Part shown: positions 17,212 through 26,767 of the stretch, one piece after another
Layout of the letters: the number at the start of each line of letters is the position of its first letter
Numbering within the stretch: the first letter of the stretch is position 1
Assembly (NCBI RefSeq): GCF_020164745.1
Contig: NZ_JAIUGV010000009.1
Span: 1 to 64,000, forward strand
DNA from: Mesorhizobium sp. ES1-4
GTDB taxonomy: Bacteria; Pseudomonadota; Alphaproteobacteria; Rhizobiales; Rhizobiaceae
DNA: 64,000 nt
Reading direction: 5' to 3'
The notes under the pieces: model-generated
Databases searched by the model: none
Told to the model about the DNA's origin: nothing
What the model saw: only the letters and a program-made list of their open reading frames with translations
Made by a program: the position numbers and the translations under genes

Positions 17212-17952
17212 TCAGCCCAGCCACCACCACAGCGCCGCGATCACCGCCGCGATCCCAGCTACCGTCAGCCCCAGCATGATGTAGGAGCCCTTGATGATGT
17301 CGCGGATGATCTTCTTGATCGTTTCGCGGTCGTTCAGGTTTGGGAAGGGTTCATTCGGTTGCGCCACACCGAGGAAATGGCAGAGTGGCCCCCAGCCTTC
17401 ACTGACCGTGAAGACCAGCAGCTTTTCCGGCGGCACGGCTGCCTTCACTTCGTCGATATAGCTGAGGTAGCGGGCCACCGCCTTGTCTCGGTCGCCCATG
17501 ACGCCGGCCAGCGTGCGGCCCCAGATGAGTTTGCGCGACATGTCACCGAACTTCCGGCCGAACGGGGTGAGCCATTCCAGGATCTTGAACTGCCACAGGT
17601 TCTCGGTGAAGTAGATCGTGTCGATCGTGCTTTCGTACCAGGCCTCGGCGCCGCGTGGGTGCAATGTCAGCAGCACCTTGGCCTCGGGGTAAGCCGCCAT
17701 CAGTTCGCGCCACACGCAGCAGCCGGGATTGTCGACCGTGGCGGTGTAATTGGCGAACACCTTGTTCCAATCCTGCTGCGAGCCGGGCGGGCTGTTGGCC
17801 ACCTTGCGCCAGAAATCGAGATGGCCCTTGTTGGCCTTGTTCATGATCACTTCCTGCATGTGGTAGCAGGGCAGGCCGAGCCTGTTCAGCGCGGCAAAGG
17901 TCGACCATGTGCCGGTGCGGCCGAAACCGGCTCCGATCAATTTGAGCGTCAT
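17212..17952 (-). CDS. Sulfotransferase family protein with C-terminal membrane helix
   Basis: The 246-residue protein starts LKLIGAGFGRTGTWSTFAAL, the PAPS 5'-phosphosulfate-binding loop of the sulfotransferase family in the variant common in bacteria. It continues with VLLTLHPRGAEAWYESTID (3'-phosphate-binding region) and ends in a hydrophobic helix (residues about 226-244, ending WWWLG). It would transfer sulfate from PAPS to a hydroxyl or amine, probably at the membrane. Its acceptor is unknown. It is a monocistronic-looking gene on the minus strand, 390 bp upstream of the RiPP-like gene. Confidence 0.8.
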   Translation of the reverse strand: MTLKLIGAGFGRTGTWSTFAALNRLGLPCYHMQEVIMNKANKGHLDFWRKVANSPPGSQQDWNKVFANYTATVDNPGCCVWRELMAAYPEAKVLLTLHPRGAEAWYESTIDTIYFTENLWQFKILEWLTPFGRKFGDMSRKLIWGRTLAGVMGDRDKAVARYLSYIDEVKAAVPPEKLLVFTVSEGWGPLCHFLGVAQPNEPFPNLNDRETIKKIIRDIIKGSYIMLGLTVAGIAAVIAALWWWLG

Positions 17953-18168
17953 CCCTCAATCCCCCACCGGACTTCTTTTCCCGATTGCTGCGGTCCGTGA
18001 GGATCAGGCTGCTCCTGCCAGGGCCTGCACGCAACAAATTTCTGCATGGATGCCCAGCCGCATACTTTAGTTGCGTAGTTGCTAAAATAATGAAAGCTTG
18101 TGCGCGGGTGTGGAGTTTTGGGTAGGGAGTCGCCAGAAACGGAACGGTTTCGGCGATCTTGATGATCG

Positions 18169-18411
18169 ATGTATTTTGGGCAGTTTCTCGTCGGGATGTC
18201 AGCGACCACGATACTTGTGGCGGTCTGGACCTATGTGGCCACCGGTTCGTTCTGGGAGGCGCTTGCCTGGACCGTGGCGGTCTTGATTGTCCTGCAGATC
18301 GGCTACTTCGTGCTCGTCCTGAGGCTGATCTACAGGCGCGCACAAGACACCGCGATGAGCCAGGACGCAGTCAACCCGGTGCCGCCACTGCGTCGGGACG
18401 TCCGGCTTTGA
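18169..18411 (+). CDS. SyrA/ExoX-like exopolysaccharide repressor, small membrane protein
   Basis: The 80-residue protein begins MYFGQFLVGMSATT and has two membrane helices (residues about 5-25 and 33-55), then a short polar tail. Size, start and topology match the rhizobial SyrA/ExoX group, small membrane proteins that lower exopolysaccharide output post-transcriptionally. It is not adjacent to exo genes here. Start at ATG 18169; ribosome site weak. The assignment rests on pattern memory, not an alignment. Confidence 0.65.
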   Translation: MYFGQFLVGMSATTILVAVWTYVATGSFWEALAWTVAVLIVLQIGYFVLVLRLIYRRAQDTAMSQDAVNPVPPLRRDVRL

Positions 18412-18476
18412 AGCTTGGTCTGGGCTTCGGCTGGAATGGCGAACCTCGCGGCCCGCCATTCCTTGCCTGAAAGAAC

Positions 18477-18752
18477 TCAGGCGTGGCCGGCCAGCGCGTT
18501 CAGCTTGGCGCAGAACTCGGCGTGCGGCTTGCTCATCGCGGCGTCCTGGCATTCCTTCATCATCGCGGTCTGGTTCTTCTTCGACATTTTCGCCCAGACC
18601 TTCTTCATGGCAGCGTCCGACTTCATGGTCTTCATGGTCTTGTCAGTGAAGAAGGGTGCCATCATCTTCGGCTCGTCGAGAATGCCAGCCAGTGCCGAGC
18701 CGGCAATCACGGTGGCAGCCAATACTCCCAGGCAGGCAGTTTTGATATTCAT
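18477..18752 (-). CDS. Small exported protein, Met/Lys-rich
   Basis: The 91-residue precursor has a clear Sec signal (NIKTACLGVLAATVIAGSALA, cleavage near residue 22). The mature part is short, helical and rich in Met and Lys (MKTMKSDAAMKKVWAKM), with two Cys residues (CQDAA, EFCAKL) that could pair in the periplasm. The ATG at 18752 is preceded by ggggagga, a strong ribosome site. Function unknown; Met-rich periplasmic proteins sometimes bind copper, but there is no direct evidence for that here. Confidence 0.7.
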   Translation of the reverse strand: MNIKTACLGVLAATVIAGSALAGILDEPKMMAPFFTDKTMKTMKSDAAMKKVWAKMSKKNQTAMMKECQDAAMSKPHAEFCAKLNALAGHA

Positions 18753-19069
18753 GGACTATCCTCCCCTGTTCCTGCCGCCGGATTGGCGACAGCCCCCGTT
18801 TAATACCATCATCCCAAGGTCATTTAGAGGCTGCTTACATTGTTGACTGGTCACGTTTCGGTGAGGCGGCGCGCCGAAAGTCGGCTGGAACGGTTGGCTT
18901 ACCAGCCCATCCATTCGTGAGCGCCCCAGGCAAGGCCGAGAGTGGGCGCCATCAACGCGATAAAACATCAGCGTGAAGGGATGCTTGGTCATGGCAGGAC
19001 GGGAAGCCACGGCGCAGTGTCCGTGCTGGAGATTTCATGCGGAAAAATGCCGGGTAGCCTCATCATCTG

Positions 19070-19200
19070 GTGCAGGCTAAGCTGCACGCCGCTGGAACGG
19101 GATCCCCACCCCTGCGTTTTCGTGCCGCGTCGCGGTGAGGCGCCACCTCCATCGGCGCAGTGGAGGCTCGCTGCCGCTCCCGGCAGGGCGAGCTTTTTTT
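19070..19200 (+). ncRNA. Candidate structured RNA ending in an intrinsic terminator
   Basis: Within a gene-free gap there are three consecutive stem-loops on the plus strand: gtgcag/ctgcac (19070-19087), cctcca/tggagg (19146-19166), and a strong GC stem gctcgctgccg ... cggcagggcgagc (19166-19193) followed directly by seven T residues (19194-19200). An intrinsic terminator without an upstream protein gene on that strand implies a short transcript. The 5' end is unknown and could lie before 19070. I cannot match it to a named RNA family. Confidence 0.45.
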
Positions 19201-19460
19201 ACGCGGGAGTAAAGCGTTAGGGAACGACGCCCCTCTTTATACGTTAGCTGTTGCTGAGGCGGCGTTGAGTCGGCGTGCGGGTAGCAGCGCGATCAAGGCA
19301 ATTTCATGTCTTTGCCTTTGCAATGCATTTATGTAGTGACAGCCAGGCCAAATCCTGAAGGTTTCTCTTCAGGGTCACGAAGCACATATGCCGACATCTC
19401 CGTATATAAGATGTAACGAAATATATCATATTGTTGATTGATCGTCATATAGATGGGGAT

Positions 19461-19485
19461 GGAACCTCCGACTTGCGCCAGAGTT
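19461..19485 (+). promoter_or_regulatory. Possible EcfG/RpoE2-type stress promoter
   Basis: ggaac at 19461-19465, then 16 bases, then agtt at 19482-19485. The alphaproteobacterial general stress sigma factor EcfG recognises GGAAC-N16/17-CGTT, so there is one mismatch in the -10. It ends 34 bases before the DUF1236 start, a fitting distance. Confidence 0.4.
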
Positions 19486-19519
19486 TCCCCTGAGCAAATA
19501 GCCAATCATGGAGGTTGTT

Positions 19520-19819
19520 ATGAAACATTATCTTACGAGTGCCGCGGCTGCCATCATCGTGCTCGGCGGCGTCGGCGCGGCTCTGGCTGATACCATCGTG
19601 GTTCAGCCGGAACAGGAGACGATGGTTCGCGAATACGTCAAGAAGGAGCCGCTGGCGTCGGTCAATCTTCTGGGTGTCGAGCTCAAGCTCGGCTCGTCGG
19701 TACCGGACAAGGTCGAACTGCGCGAAGTCCCCAACGTCAAGTACCGCGTTGCGGTGATCAACGACCAGACCGTGCTGGTCGACCCCGACACCCGTCAGAT
19801 CGTGGAAGTCCTTCACTGA
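19520..19819 (+). CDS. DUF1236 exported protein
   Basis: The 99-residue precursor has a Sec signal (KHYLTSAAAAIIVLGGVGAALA). The mature domain carries the DUF1236 pattern: SSVPDKVELREVPNVKYRVA, then VINDQTVLVDPDTRQIVEVL. These are small periplasmic proteins common in Rhizobiales, without known biochemical role. I take ATG 19520 because ggagg lies five bases upstream of it; ATG 19508 would place the ribosome site inside the gene. A possible EcfG promoter precedes it and a strong terminator follows. Confidence 0.8.
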   Translation: MKHYLTSAAAAIIVLGGVGAALADTIVVQPEQETMVREYVKKEPLASVNLLGVELKLGSSVPDKVELREVPNVKYRVAVINDQTVLVDPDTRQIVEVLH

Positions 19820-19842
19820 TCGATCCGTCTCAAGCATAATGC

Positions 19843-19881
19843 AAAAAGCCCATCTCCGATCAAATCGAGGATGGGCTTTTT
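19843..19881. terminator. Bidirectional intrinsic terminator
   Basis: aaaaagcccatc ... gatgggcttttt forms a 12-bp stem with the inner arms ctccgat/atcgagg extending it. It has A-run and T-run flanks, so it can stop transcripts from both the DUF1236 gene (plus) and the convergent YghU gene (minus). Confidence 0.9.
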
Positions 19882-19902
19882 GGCGCCGGCCAAGTCCGGA
19901 AT

Positions 19903-20769
19903 TTACTCGGCGGCGAGCTTGTCCTGCGTTTTTGTATCGAAATCACTGGCATCGTGGCGTTCATGCAACTGCAGGGCCGGTTCGCCGAAGGCGCGGTTGA
20001 CCATGCGGCCACGCTTGACCGCCGGGCGCTGGTCGATCGCCTTCGCCCAGCGCTGCACGTTCTTGTAATCCTGCACCGACAGGAAGGTGGCGGAATCATT
20101 ATACTGCCGGCCGAGCGCCAGCCCGCCATACCAGGGCCAGACCGCCATATCGGCGATGGTGTAATCCTTGCCGCCGAGATATTCCACCTCGCCCAGCCGC
20201 CGGTCGAGCACGTCGAGCTGGCGTTTCACCTCCATCGAGAAGCGGTCGATGGCGTATTCGATCTTCTCCGGCGCGTAGGCGTAGAAATGGCCGAAACCGC
20301 CGCCCAGATAAGGCGCCGAGCCCATCTGCCAGAACAGCCAGGAGAGCACTTCGGCACGGGCCGGCTGTTCGGTCGGCAGGAATTCGCCGAATTTCTCGGC
20401 GAGATAGACCAGGATCGAGCCGGATTCGAAGACGCGCACCGGGGTCTTGCCGCTGCGATCCATAAGCGCGGGAATCTTGGAATTGGGATTGGCCTCGACA
20501 AAGCCACTGCCGAACTGGTCGCCATCGTTGATGCGGATCAGCCAGGCGTCGTATTCGGCGCCCTCGTGGCCAAGCGCCAGGAGCTCTTCGAGCATTCCCG
20601 TTACCTTGACGCCGTTCGGCGTCGCCAGGGAATAAAGCTGCAGCGGGTGCTTGCCGACGGGCAATTCCTTGTCATGCGTCGGGCCAGCGATCGGCCGGTT
20701 GATGCTGGCAAAGGCGCCGCCATTGCCCTTGTTCCAGGTCCATACTTTCGGCGGGGTGTATTCGGTCAT
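19903..20769 (-). CDS. yghU: YghU-type glutathione S-transferase / disulfide oxidoreductase
   Basis: This 288-residue GST superfamily protein is longer than typical GSTs (about 200) and has the YghU N-terminal extension (MTEYTPPKVWTWNKGNGG, then FASINRPIAGPTHDKELPVGKH). The thioredoxin-like half holds NPNSKIPALMD and FESGSILVYLAEKFG, the glutathione gamma-glutamyl site; the helical half contains GKDYTIADMAVWPW. YghU proteins bind two glutathiones and reduce disulfides or peroxides. I chose ATG 20769 at the conserved MTEY start. It converges on the DUF1236 gene across a shared terminator. Confidence 0.92.
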   Translation of the reverse strand: MTEYTPPKVWTWNKGNGGAFASINRPIAGPTHDKELPVGKHPLQLYSLATPNGVKVTGMLEELLALGHEGAEYDAWLIRINDGDQFGSGFVEANPNSKIPALMDRSGKTPVRVFESGSILVYLAEKFGEFLPTEQPARAEVLSWLFWQMGSAPYLGGGFGHFYAYAPEKIEYAIDRFSMEVKRQLDVLDRRLGEVEYLGGKDYTIADMAVWPWYGGLALGRQYNDSATFLSVQDYKNVQRWAKAIDQRPAVKRGRMVNRAFGEPALQLHERHDASDFDTKTQDKLAAE

Positions 20770-20986
20770 TACGCGGCCTCGTGTCGTGGGGGAAAAAAAT
20801 TGCACGTCGACATACAGCTAGGGTTCCCAGCCGCAAAGTTCAACTTACTTTGAACTATTGTCGGCGTGGCGCGGTTCTGTCTGCTCCCAAAGGAGAGAAG
20901 GCCGGCACGCTGCCTCTTGTGTCTCCTCCTGCGTGGCATACGTATAGAACAGGCCGCGCCAGGCATTCGCATTGCAGGACAAAGTC

Positions 20987-21892
20987 ATGACCATCAATCC
21001 CAATCCGCGCTCCGTCGTTGCCGTGCGGGCGACCGTTCCGGAGGATGCCTTCACGGCCGGGGCACTCGGCACGCTCAGGGAAGGCAGCGGCGTCGTCATC
21101 CGCGACGACGGGCTGGTGCTGACCATCGGTTATCTCATCACCGAGGCGGAGGAGGTCTGGCTGACCTCGCATGACGGCCGCGTCATCCCCGCGCATGCGC
21201 TGGCCTACGACCAGGAATCGGGTTTCGGCCTGGTCCAGGCGCTGGCGCCGACCGATCTGCCGGCCGTGGCGCTGGGCGATGCGGGCAAGGCCAGGGTCGG
21301 CGACGCGGTGGTGCTTGCCGACGGCATCGGCCGGGCGGTCGAGGCCAGGATCGTCACCAAGCAGGAATTCGCCGGCTATTGGGAGTACCTGCTCGACGAG
21401 GCGATCTTCATCGCGCCGGCGCATCCGTCGTGGGGCGGCGCGCCATTGTTCAGCGCCGCGGGCACGCTGCTCGGCATCGGTTCGCTGCGCCTGCAGATGA
21501 GCCGCGCCGGCGAGGTCGCCGATATCAACATGGTGGTGCCGATCGACCTGCTGCCGCCGATCCTTGACGATCTTCTGACCCGTGGCCAGGTGGACAAGCC
21601 GCCGCGCCCGTGGCTTGGCGCGCTGTCGGCGGAAAGCGATGGCAGGGTCGTGGTGATGAGCGTGACCGAGGGTGGCCCGGCCGCCAAGGCGGGCCTGCGC
21701 GAAGGCGACGTCATTTCCGAGGTTCGCGACGGCGCGGTCGACGGGCTCGCCGATTTCTATCGCAAGCTGTGGGAAAGCGGCTCGGCCGGTGCCGAGATCC
21801 CGATGCGGGTGGTGCGCGACGGCCGCGAGACCTGGCTGCGCGTCAAGTCCGCCGACCGGGGCAGTTTCCTGAAGAAGCCGCAGCTGCAGTAG
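20987..21892 (+). CDS. HtrA-fold (trypsin-PDZ) protein lacking the catalytic triad
   Basis: This 301-residue protein has the HtrA layout: a two-barrel trypsin-like domain (about 1-195) and one PDZ domain (about 205-290, PWLGALSAE, GPAAKAGLREGDVISEV). No signal peptide, so probably cytosolic. By motif alignment with DegP, the catalytic His is Tyr (Y49 in LTIGYLIT), Asp is Gly (G79 in ESGFGLVQ) and Ser is Trp (W149 in HPSWGGAPL). All three catalytic residues are lost while the surrounding glycines remain, so it is likely a binding or scaffold protein, not a protease. Start ATG 20987 with agga upstream. Confidence 0.8.
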   Translation: MTINPNPRSVVAVRATVPEDAFTAGALGTLREGSGVVIRDDGLVLTIGYLITEAEEVWLTSHDGRVIPAHALAYDQESGFGLVQALAPTDLPAVALGDAGKARVGDAVVLADGIGRAVEARIVTKQEFAGYWEYLLDEAIFIAPAHPSWGGAPLFSAAGTLLGIGSLRLQMSRAGEVADINMVVPIDLLPPILDDLLTRGQVDKPPRPWLGALSAESDGRVVVMSVTEGGPAAKAGLREGDVISEVRDGAVDGLADFYRKLWESGSAGAEIPMRVVRDGRETWLRVKSADRGSFLKKPQLQ

Positions 21893-22073
21893 ATCGGGCG
21901 TTCTCAGCCAACCAATGCATCCAAGACTGCTCAAGACCTTCTTCGCGGTTGGCACGCAGCCGCAACATCACGCGTGCCGCCGAGGGATTGGCAGGTCGAT
22001 GCGGAAAGCGGAAACGGAAGAAACCGATGGTGTCATCGGAGATGCCGATGGTCGCAACTACCCAGAAAAGGGA

Positions 22074-22505
22074 TCAGCAGTCAACGATTTCAAGGTAATC
22101 CGGTGCGGCGAGCCTTCGCATCACAGCGTCCCGCGTCATGATGGGAATCTTGCGTATCCGGGCGGTGGCGATCAGATAGCAGTCGCCGGGATCTTTGTGT
22201 CCCGTGGCCGTGACTACAGCGGCTGCCTCTATCGCTATCCGCTGTTTGATTGGAATGATCTTCGCCGCCGTCGCCTCGACAGCGGCTGAAAACCAGCGAG
22301 CAGGGGAATTGGCACCGAGGTCGGGTGGATTCTTATGGACCGGCTTTCGAGCCGCGATTGCCAATTCCCATGCGGTGATGGGTGAAACGTAGAGGGTGCC
22401 GATCTCTTGATTCTCGCCGATAGTTATCAACGCTTCATCTGAAAGCGGTTCAATTCCGCTCACCAGCCAATAAAGAACATGCGTGTCGAGCAGGATGCCC
22501 GGCAA
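22074..22505 (-). CDS. PIN-domain ribonuclease toxin (VapC-like)
   Basis: The 143-residue protein has the PIN acidic residues: D7 in ILLDTHVLYW, E47 in SPITAWELAIAARK, Asp in HKDPGDCYLIATA and in MTRDAVM. This set coordinates Mg2+ for RNA cleavage. The variant belongs to the PIN group often annotated VapC. It starts with TTG at 22505, three bases after the stop of a small upstream gene, the usual antitoxin-first arrangement. Target RNA is unknown. Confidence 0.85.
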   Translation of the reverse strand: MPGILLDTHVLYWLVSGIEPLSDEALITIGENQEIGTLYVSPITAWELAIAARKPVHKNPPDLGANSPARWFSAAVEATAAKIIPIKQRIAIEAAAVVTATGHKDPGDCYLIATARIRKIPIMTRDAVMRRLAAPDYLEIVDC

Positions 22506-22508
22506 CGC

Positions 22509-22703
22509 TCAGCCTTTGGCCGCATGCTTCGGAGCCTTGGAACTACCCCCAAGGGCTTGTTTGGCAATGGGCTTCGTCAGGTCCACACTCTTCTTGATCG
22601 CGAACTTGCTGCCCTTCAGCGACCCAGCGCCACGGACGGTCACAGACTTTCCGGTCTTCGCGTTCCGGACTGTCAGGGTCGATGCTGCGCTTGTCTTGAT
22701 CAT
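22509..22703 (-). CDS. Small basic protein, putative cognate antitoxin
   Basis: A 64-residue lysine-rich protein begins MIKTSAASTLTVRNAKTGK and continues with GAGSLKGSKFAIKKSVDLTKPI. The first half resembles a short beta-hairpin DNA-binding element; the tail is disordered and basic. I do not recognise an established antitoxin family. It ends three bases before the PIN toxin start, so the two are surely co-transcribed, and position plus size argue that it neutralises the toxin. The high lysine content is unusual for antitoxins, which are often acidic. Confidence 0.6.
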   Translation of the reverse strand: MIKTSAASTLTVRNAKTGKSVTVRGAGSLKGSKFAIKKSVDLTKPIAKQALGGSSKAPKHAAKG

Positions 22704-22767
22704 ATGCGAAAATATAGGCGATTTTTCATGCTCGGAGAAGGGGCTTTAAAATTGGAAACGTCTGCTT

Positions 22768-23112
22768 CTATTCCCGTTCCGCACTCGCGAACACCACCAG
22801 ATTGCCGTCGGGATCGCGCATGCGCATGATCCAGAAATCGTCGGCTTTCTCGATCGGACCGGGTTTGAGGCCTGCATCCACCAGTCTCTGCCGCTCGGGC
22901 GCCAAAGGCAGGACGCCGAGCGTCAGCGTCGAGGCGCCGGCTTTTTGCTTGTCCTCAAAAAGCTGCACTTCGGCGCTTTCCGTGAACTGCCATTCGGCCA
23001 GCCCTGGCATCGGCCGGCGCAGCGGCGGTTTGCCGAAGAGCTTCTCGTACCAGCCGATACTGACCACAAGGTCGGAGCAACTGACATGGGCGAAAATGGT
23101 CTGCACGGCCAT
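22768..23112 (-). CDS. VOC family (glyoxalase-like) protein
   Basis: The 114-residue single vicinal-oxygen-chelate domain has strands QTIFAHVSCSDLVVSIGWYEKLFG and, near the end, MRDPDGNLVVFA, the typical last betaalphabetabetabeta element. Metal-ligand positions are only partly kept: H8 in FAHVSC is present, and a Glu is not clear in the last strand (DPDGNLVVF). It could be a binding or resistance-type VOC protein rather than a glyoxalase. I chose ATG 23112 because homologues begin there; the upstream 20 codons look random. Confidence 0.8.
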   Translation of the reverse strand: MAVQTIFAHVSCSDLVVSIGWYEKLFGKPPLRRPMPGLAEWQFTESAEVQLFEDKQKAGASTLTLGVLPLAPERQRLVDAGLKPGPIEKADDFWIMRMRDPDGNLVVFASAERE

Positions 23113-23306
23113 CGCGATCCTCCATGGCGATTGCACTGTTGCCGGAACGCGGCGATGGATGGCGTGTTCCATCGCGTGACGGCAGCGTGCCCTACTGCTG
23201 TCGAAAATTGGCTGTGAAACATGTCATCATGATGCCGGGAATCGCATGATGGCGGAGGCGAGATGACAGCGGCGCCAGTGACAACGATACTGACCGGGCA
23301 GGCGCA

Positions 23307-23909
23307 GTGATGGCGCCGGTCAAGGTCGACCCCGACAAGGTGCGGGAATTTCCCGACGCGGCGAGCTTTTACGCCTGGCTCAGCGAGCATCACGCCGCCG
23401 AAACCGAAGTGTGGATCAAGATTCACAAGGTGGGGTCGGGACTGAAGTCGATCAAGCCGAAGGAAGCCATCGACGTCGTGCTGTGCTTCGGCTGGATCGA
23501 CGCCGTGCGCAAGGGGCTGGACGAGAAGAGCTTCCTGCAACGCTACACGCCGCGCGGCAGGAAAAGCGTCTGGAGCAGGATCAACGTCGACAATGTCGCG
23601 CGGCTGGTCGAAGAAGGCCGCATGACCGAGCACGGGCTGAGAGAGGTCGAGGCCGCCAAGGCCGACGGGCGCTGGGCGCGCGCCTATGCCAGCGGCAAGG
23701 AGATGAAAATCCCCGACGATCTTCAGGCGGCGATCGACGCCGAGCCGGCGGCCAAGGCGATGCTGGACAAGCTGAGCGCGCAGAACCGCTTCTCGCTCGC
23801 CTTCCGCACCCATAACATGAAGACCGAAGCCGGGCGCAGGAAGAAAATCGAAGCCTTCGTCGCGATGCTGAAGCGCGGCGAGACGATCTATCCGCAGGGG
23901 AAGAAATAG
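23307..23909 (+). CDS. YdeI/OmpD-associated family protein
   Basis: The 200-residue protein matches the YdeI pattern: FPDAASFYAWLSEHHAAETEVWIKIHK at the start, then IDVVLCFGWIDAVRKGLDEKSFLQRYTPR, and the Lys-rich C-terminal half (NRFSLAFRTHNMKTEAGRRKKIEAFVAML). Members have been linked to bacteriocin or peptide resistance in gammaproteobacteria, but the molecular role is unclear. GTG 23307 and ATG 23310 are adjacent possible starts. It is a single-gene unit between divergent minus-strand genes. Confidence 0.82.
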   Translation: MMAPVKVDPDKVREFPDAASFYAWLSEHHAAETEVWIKIHKVGSGLKSIKPKEAIDVVLCFGWIDAVRKGLDEKSFLQRYTPRGRKSVWSRINVDNVARLVEEGRMTEHGLREVEAAKADGRWARAYASGKEMKIPDDLQAAIDAEPAAKAMLDKLSAQNRFSLAFRTHNMKTEAGRRKKIEAFVAMLKRGETIYPQGKK

Positions 23910-23914
23910 ATTGT

Positions 23915-24010
23915 TCAGGCGCCCGAACGCGGGCCGGTGAAGAACGGCGTCTCGCCAAGGTCGCGGTTCAAGGCGGCGAGCGTGCGGGCTCCGGCTTCGC
24001 GCCTGGCGGC
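23915..24010 (-). pseudogene. Possible remnant of a glutathione S-transferase gene
   Basis: One minus-strand frame ends at TGA 23915-23917 and reads AARREAGARTLAALNRDLG then ETPFFTGPRSGA. The stretch L..L...LGETPFFTG resembles the linker before the IADI helix of GSTs, but it stops right there and has no start or ribosome site. I read it as an internal fragment of a lost gene. Low confidence, as the match is short. Confidence 0.3.
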
Positions 24011-24050
24011 AACCGTGCCTGGTGGCGCCTTTCGGGGTTGATGGTGGTCG

Positions 24051-24362
24051 TCACTGGTCGAGGTCTACCGGCGTCACACCCAGAAGCTTCAAGGCGTTGG
24101 CGTAGGTCCGGATCCCTTGCGCTTGCTTGCGTTCGGCACAAAACCGGTTCGCCTTGTCCTGCAGTGCCGTTGCCGCTGCGATCTGGCCGGCACTTGCACC
24201 GGGTTTGGCCTTGGTCTGGATGGCGCCGTCGAGTTGAAGACCGAGCCGGCTGCAATATTCGCTCCGGGTGACCGCCGCCTCCGCGCCCGACTGCGCGACC
24301 GCGAGCATGGCAAGCGAAATGCCAGTCAGCGCACCCATCCATCCGGTCAAACGTCGTTGCAT
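24051..24362 (-). CDS. Small exported protein of unknown function
   Basis: The 103-residue precursor has a Sec-type signal (QRRLTGWMGALTGISLAMLAVA, cleavage near the AEA at residues 28-30). The mature part is helical with two Cys (EYCSRLGLQLDG and NRFCAERKQ), spaced for one disulfide. I do not recognise a family. ATG 24362 gives a sensible signal peptide; the longer frame upstream has poor codon use. It is the only gene between the YdeI gene and the damaged EthD gene. Confidence 0.6.
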   Translation of the reverse strand: MQRRLTGWMGALTGISLAMLAVAQSGAEAAVTRSEYCSRLGLQLDGAIQTKAKPGASAGQIAAATALQDKANRFCAERKQAQGIRTYANALKLLGVTPVDLDQ

Positions 24363-24489
24363 TGCAGGCTCCTCGGCGTTGTCCGGCGGGCGCTGTCCGG
24401 CCGCCACGGGATGGTTATCGCAGACGATCTTTTCGCCAGTTTTTCCCGGATGTTGAATCTTGTTTCTGGAGTGTGTCTGGAGGCCGGGG

Positions 24490-24802
24490 TCACACTTCGT
24501 CGGCGTCGAACAGCAGCATCGTCAGATCGTCGTCGCCCGGCCAATATCCGCCGGTCGACGGCACATGCAGCGCCGATTTCGCTGGCGAATGCGGCGCGGA
24601 TGTCGTCGAGGCTGTCGAAATACAATGTCCCCACCAGATAAGGCATCTCTCCCGCCGAGAGCTTGATCATGGGCCGCCTGCTGACATCGTAGCGCCGCAA
24701 GCCGGGAAGCTTCTTGGCCAGCGGTATATGGACCTCGAAATAGTGCCGGTCGAACGCGGCCGGATCGGCCGGGGTTTTGTAGATCACGAGCATCTTGGCC
24801 AT
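24490..24802 (-). pseudogene. EthD family gene with a +1 frameshift
   Basis: The frame opens with ATG 24802 as MAKMLVIYKTPADPAAFDRHY, then HIPLAKKLPGLRRYDVSRRP, clearly EthD-like. After FASEIG (near 24570) the frame loses the family pattern, whereas the next frame reads YWPGDDDLTMLLFDADEV and stops at 24490, exactly where an EthD protein should end (compare MLIFESEDV of the intact copy at 8026). The span is 313 bases, one more than a 103-codon gene plus stop. It is either a real inactivating insertion or a sequencing error. Confidence 0.8.
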
Positions 24803-25074
24803 CGTGGTGGTCCTGTCTGTTGGTGTTGCTGGTCGGGCCGTGCAGGCCGCCGCGTCAAAGTCGTTCGGCAAAGGCGGATTTCGACCGCCGGTCGATTTTT
24901 ATGTACGCGGGCCGGGGTGAGCAGCTGTGCAACAGCCGATTTCCCACCACCGAGGAGATCGGCGCCTCGCGCCCCGCCAGGCATCTGCGGCGCTTCTGCC
25001 TCTTCCCCCGGCATCGTCATTCGCGTAAGGGCGCGGGCAAATCCCAATTCCGCATCGATACCCCTGGAATTCCC

Positions 25075-26697
<1,623 letters not shown>

Positions 26698-26767
26698 TTG
26701 CAGGCCCGGACCATGCGCCCGGGCGCGTCGCATGATCCACCGCGACGCGCCTCGATGGGGCGACGGC

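Larger units (their letters stand above)
18753..19507. other. 755-bp region without a protein gene
   Basis: No convincing coding frame is seen. The first half holds random-looking short frames. At 19070-19200 a series of hairpins ends in a T-run (separate entry). From about 19290 to 19450 the DNA is unusually AT-rich for this window and includes a hairpin cctgaag/cttcagg (19352-19371); this is likely the regulatory region of the DUF1236 gene. Confidence 0.5.

Noticed and set aside
16718..17952. A complete lasso-peptide cluster with the sulfotransferase as tailoring enzyme
   Set aside because: No cyclase, leader peptidase or RRE gene is present in the window, so only an orphan precursor can be claimed.
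18899..18992. Two overlapping minus-strand frames that together could give a 30-residue peptide (MTKHPFTLM then FIALMAPTLGLAWGAHEWMGW) with a one-base shift in a TTTT run
   Set aside because: No ribosome site before the ATG, too short to judge, and joining needs an assumed sequence error.
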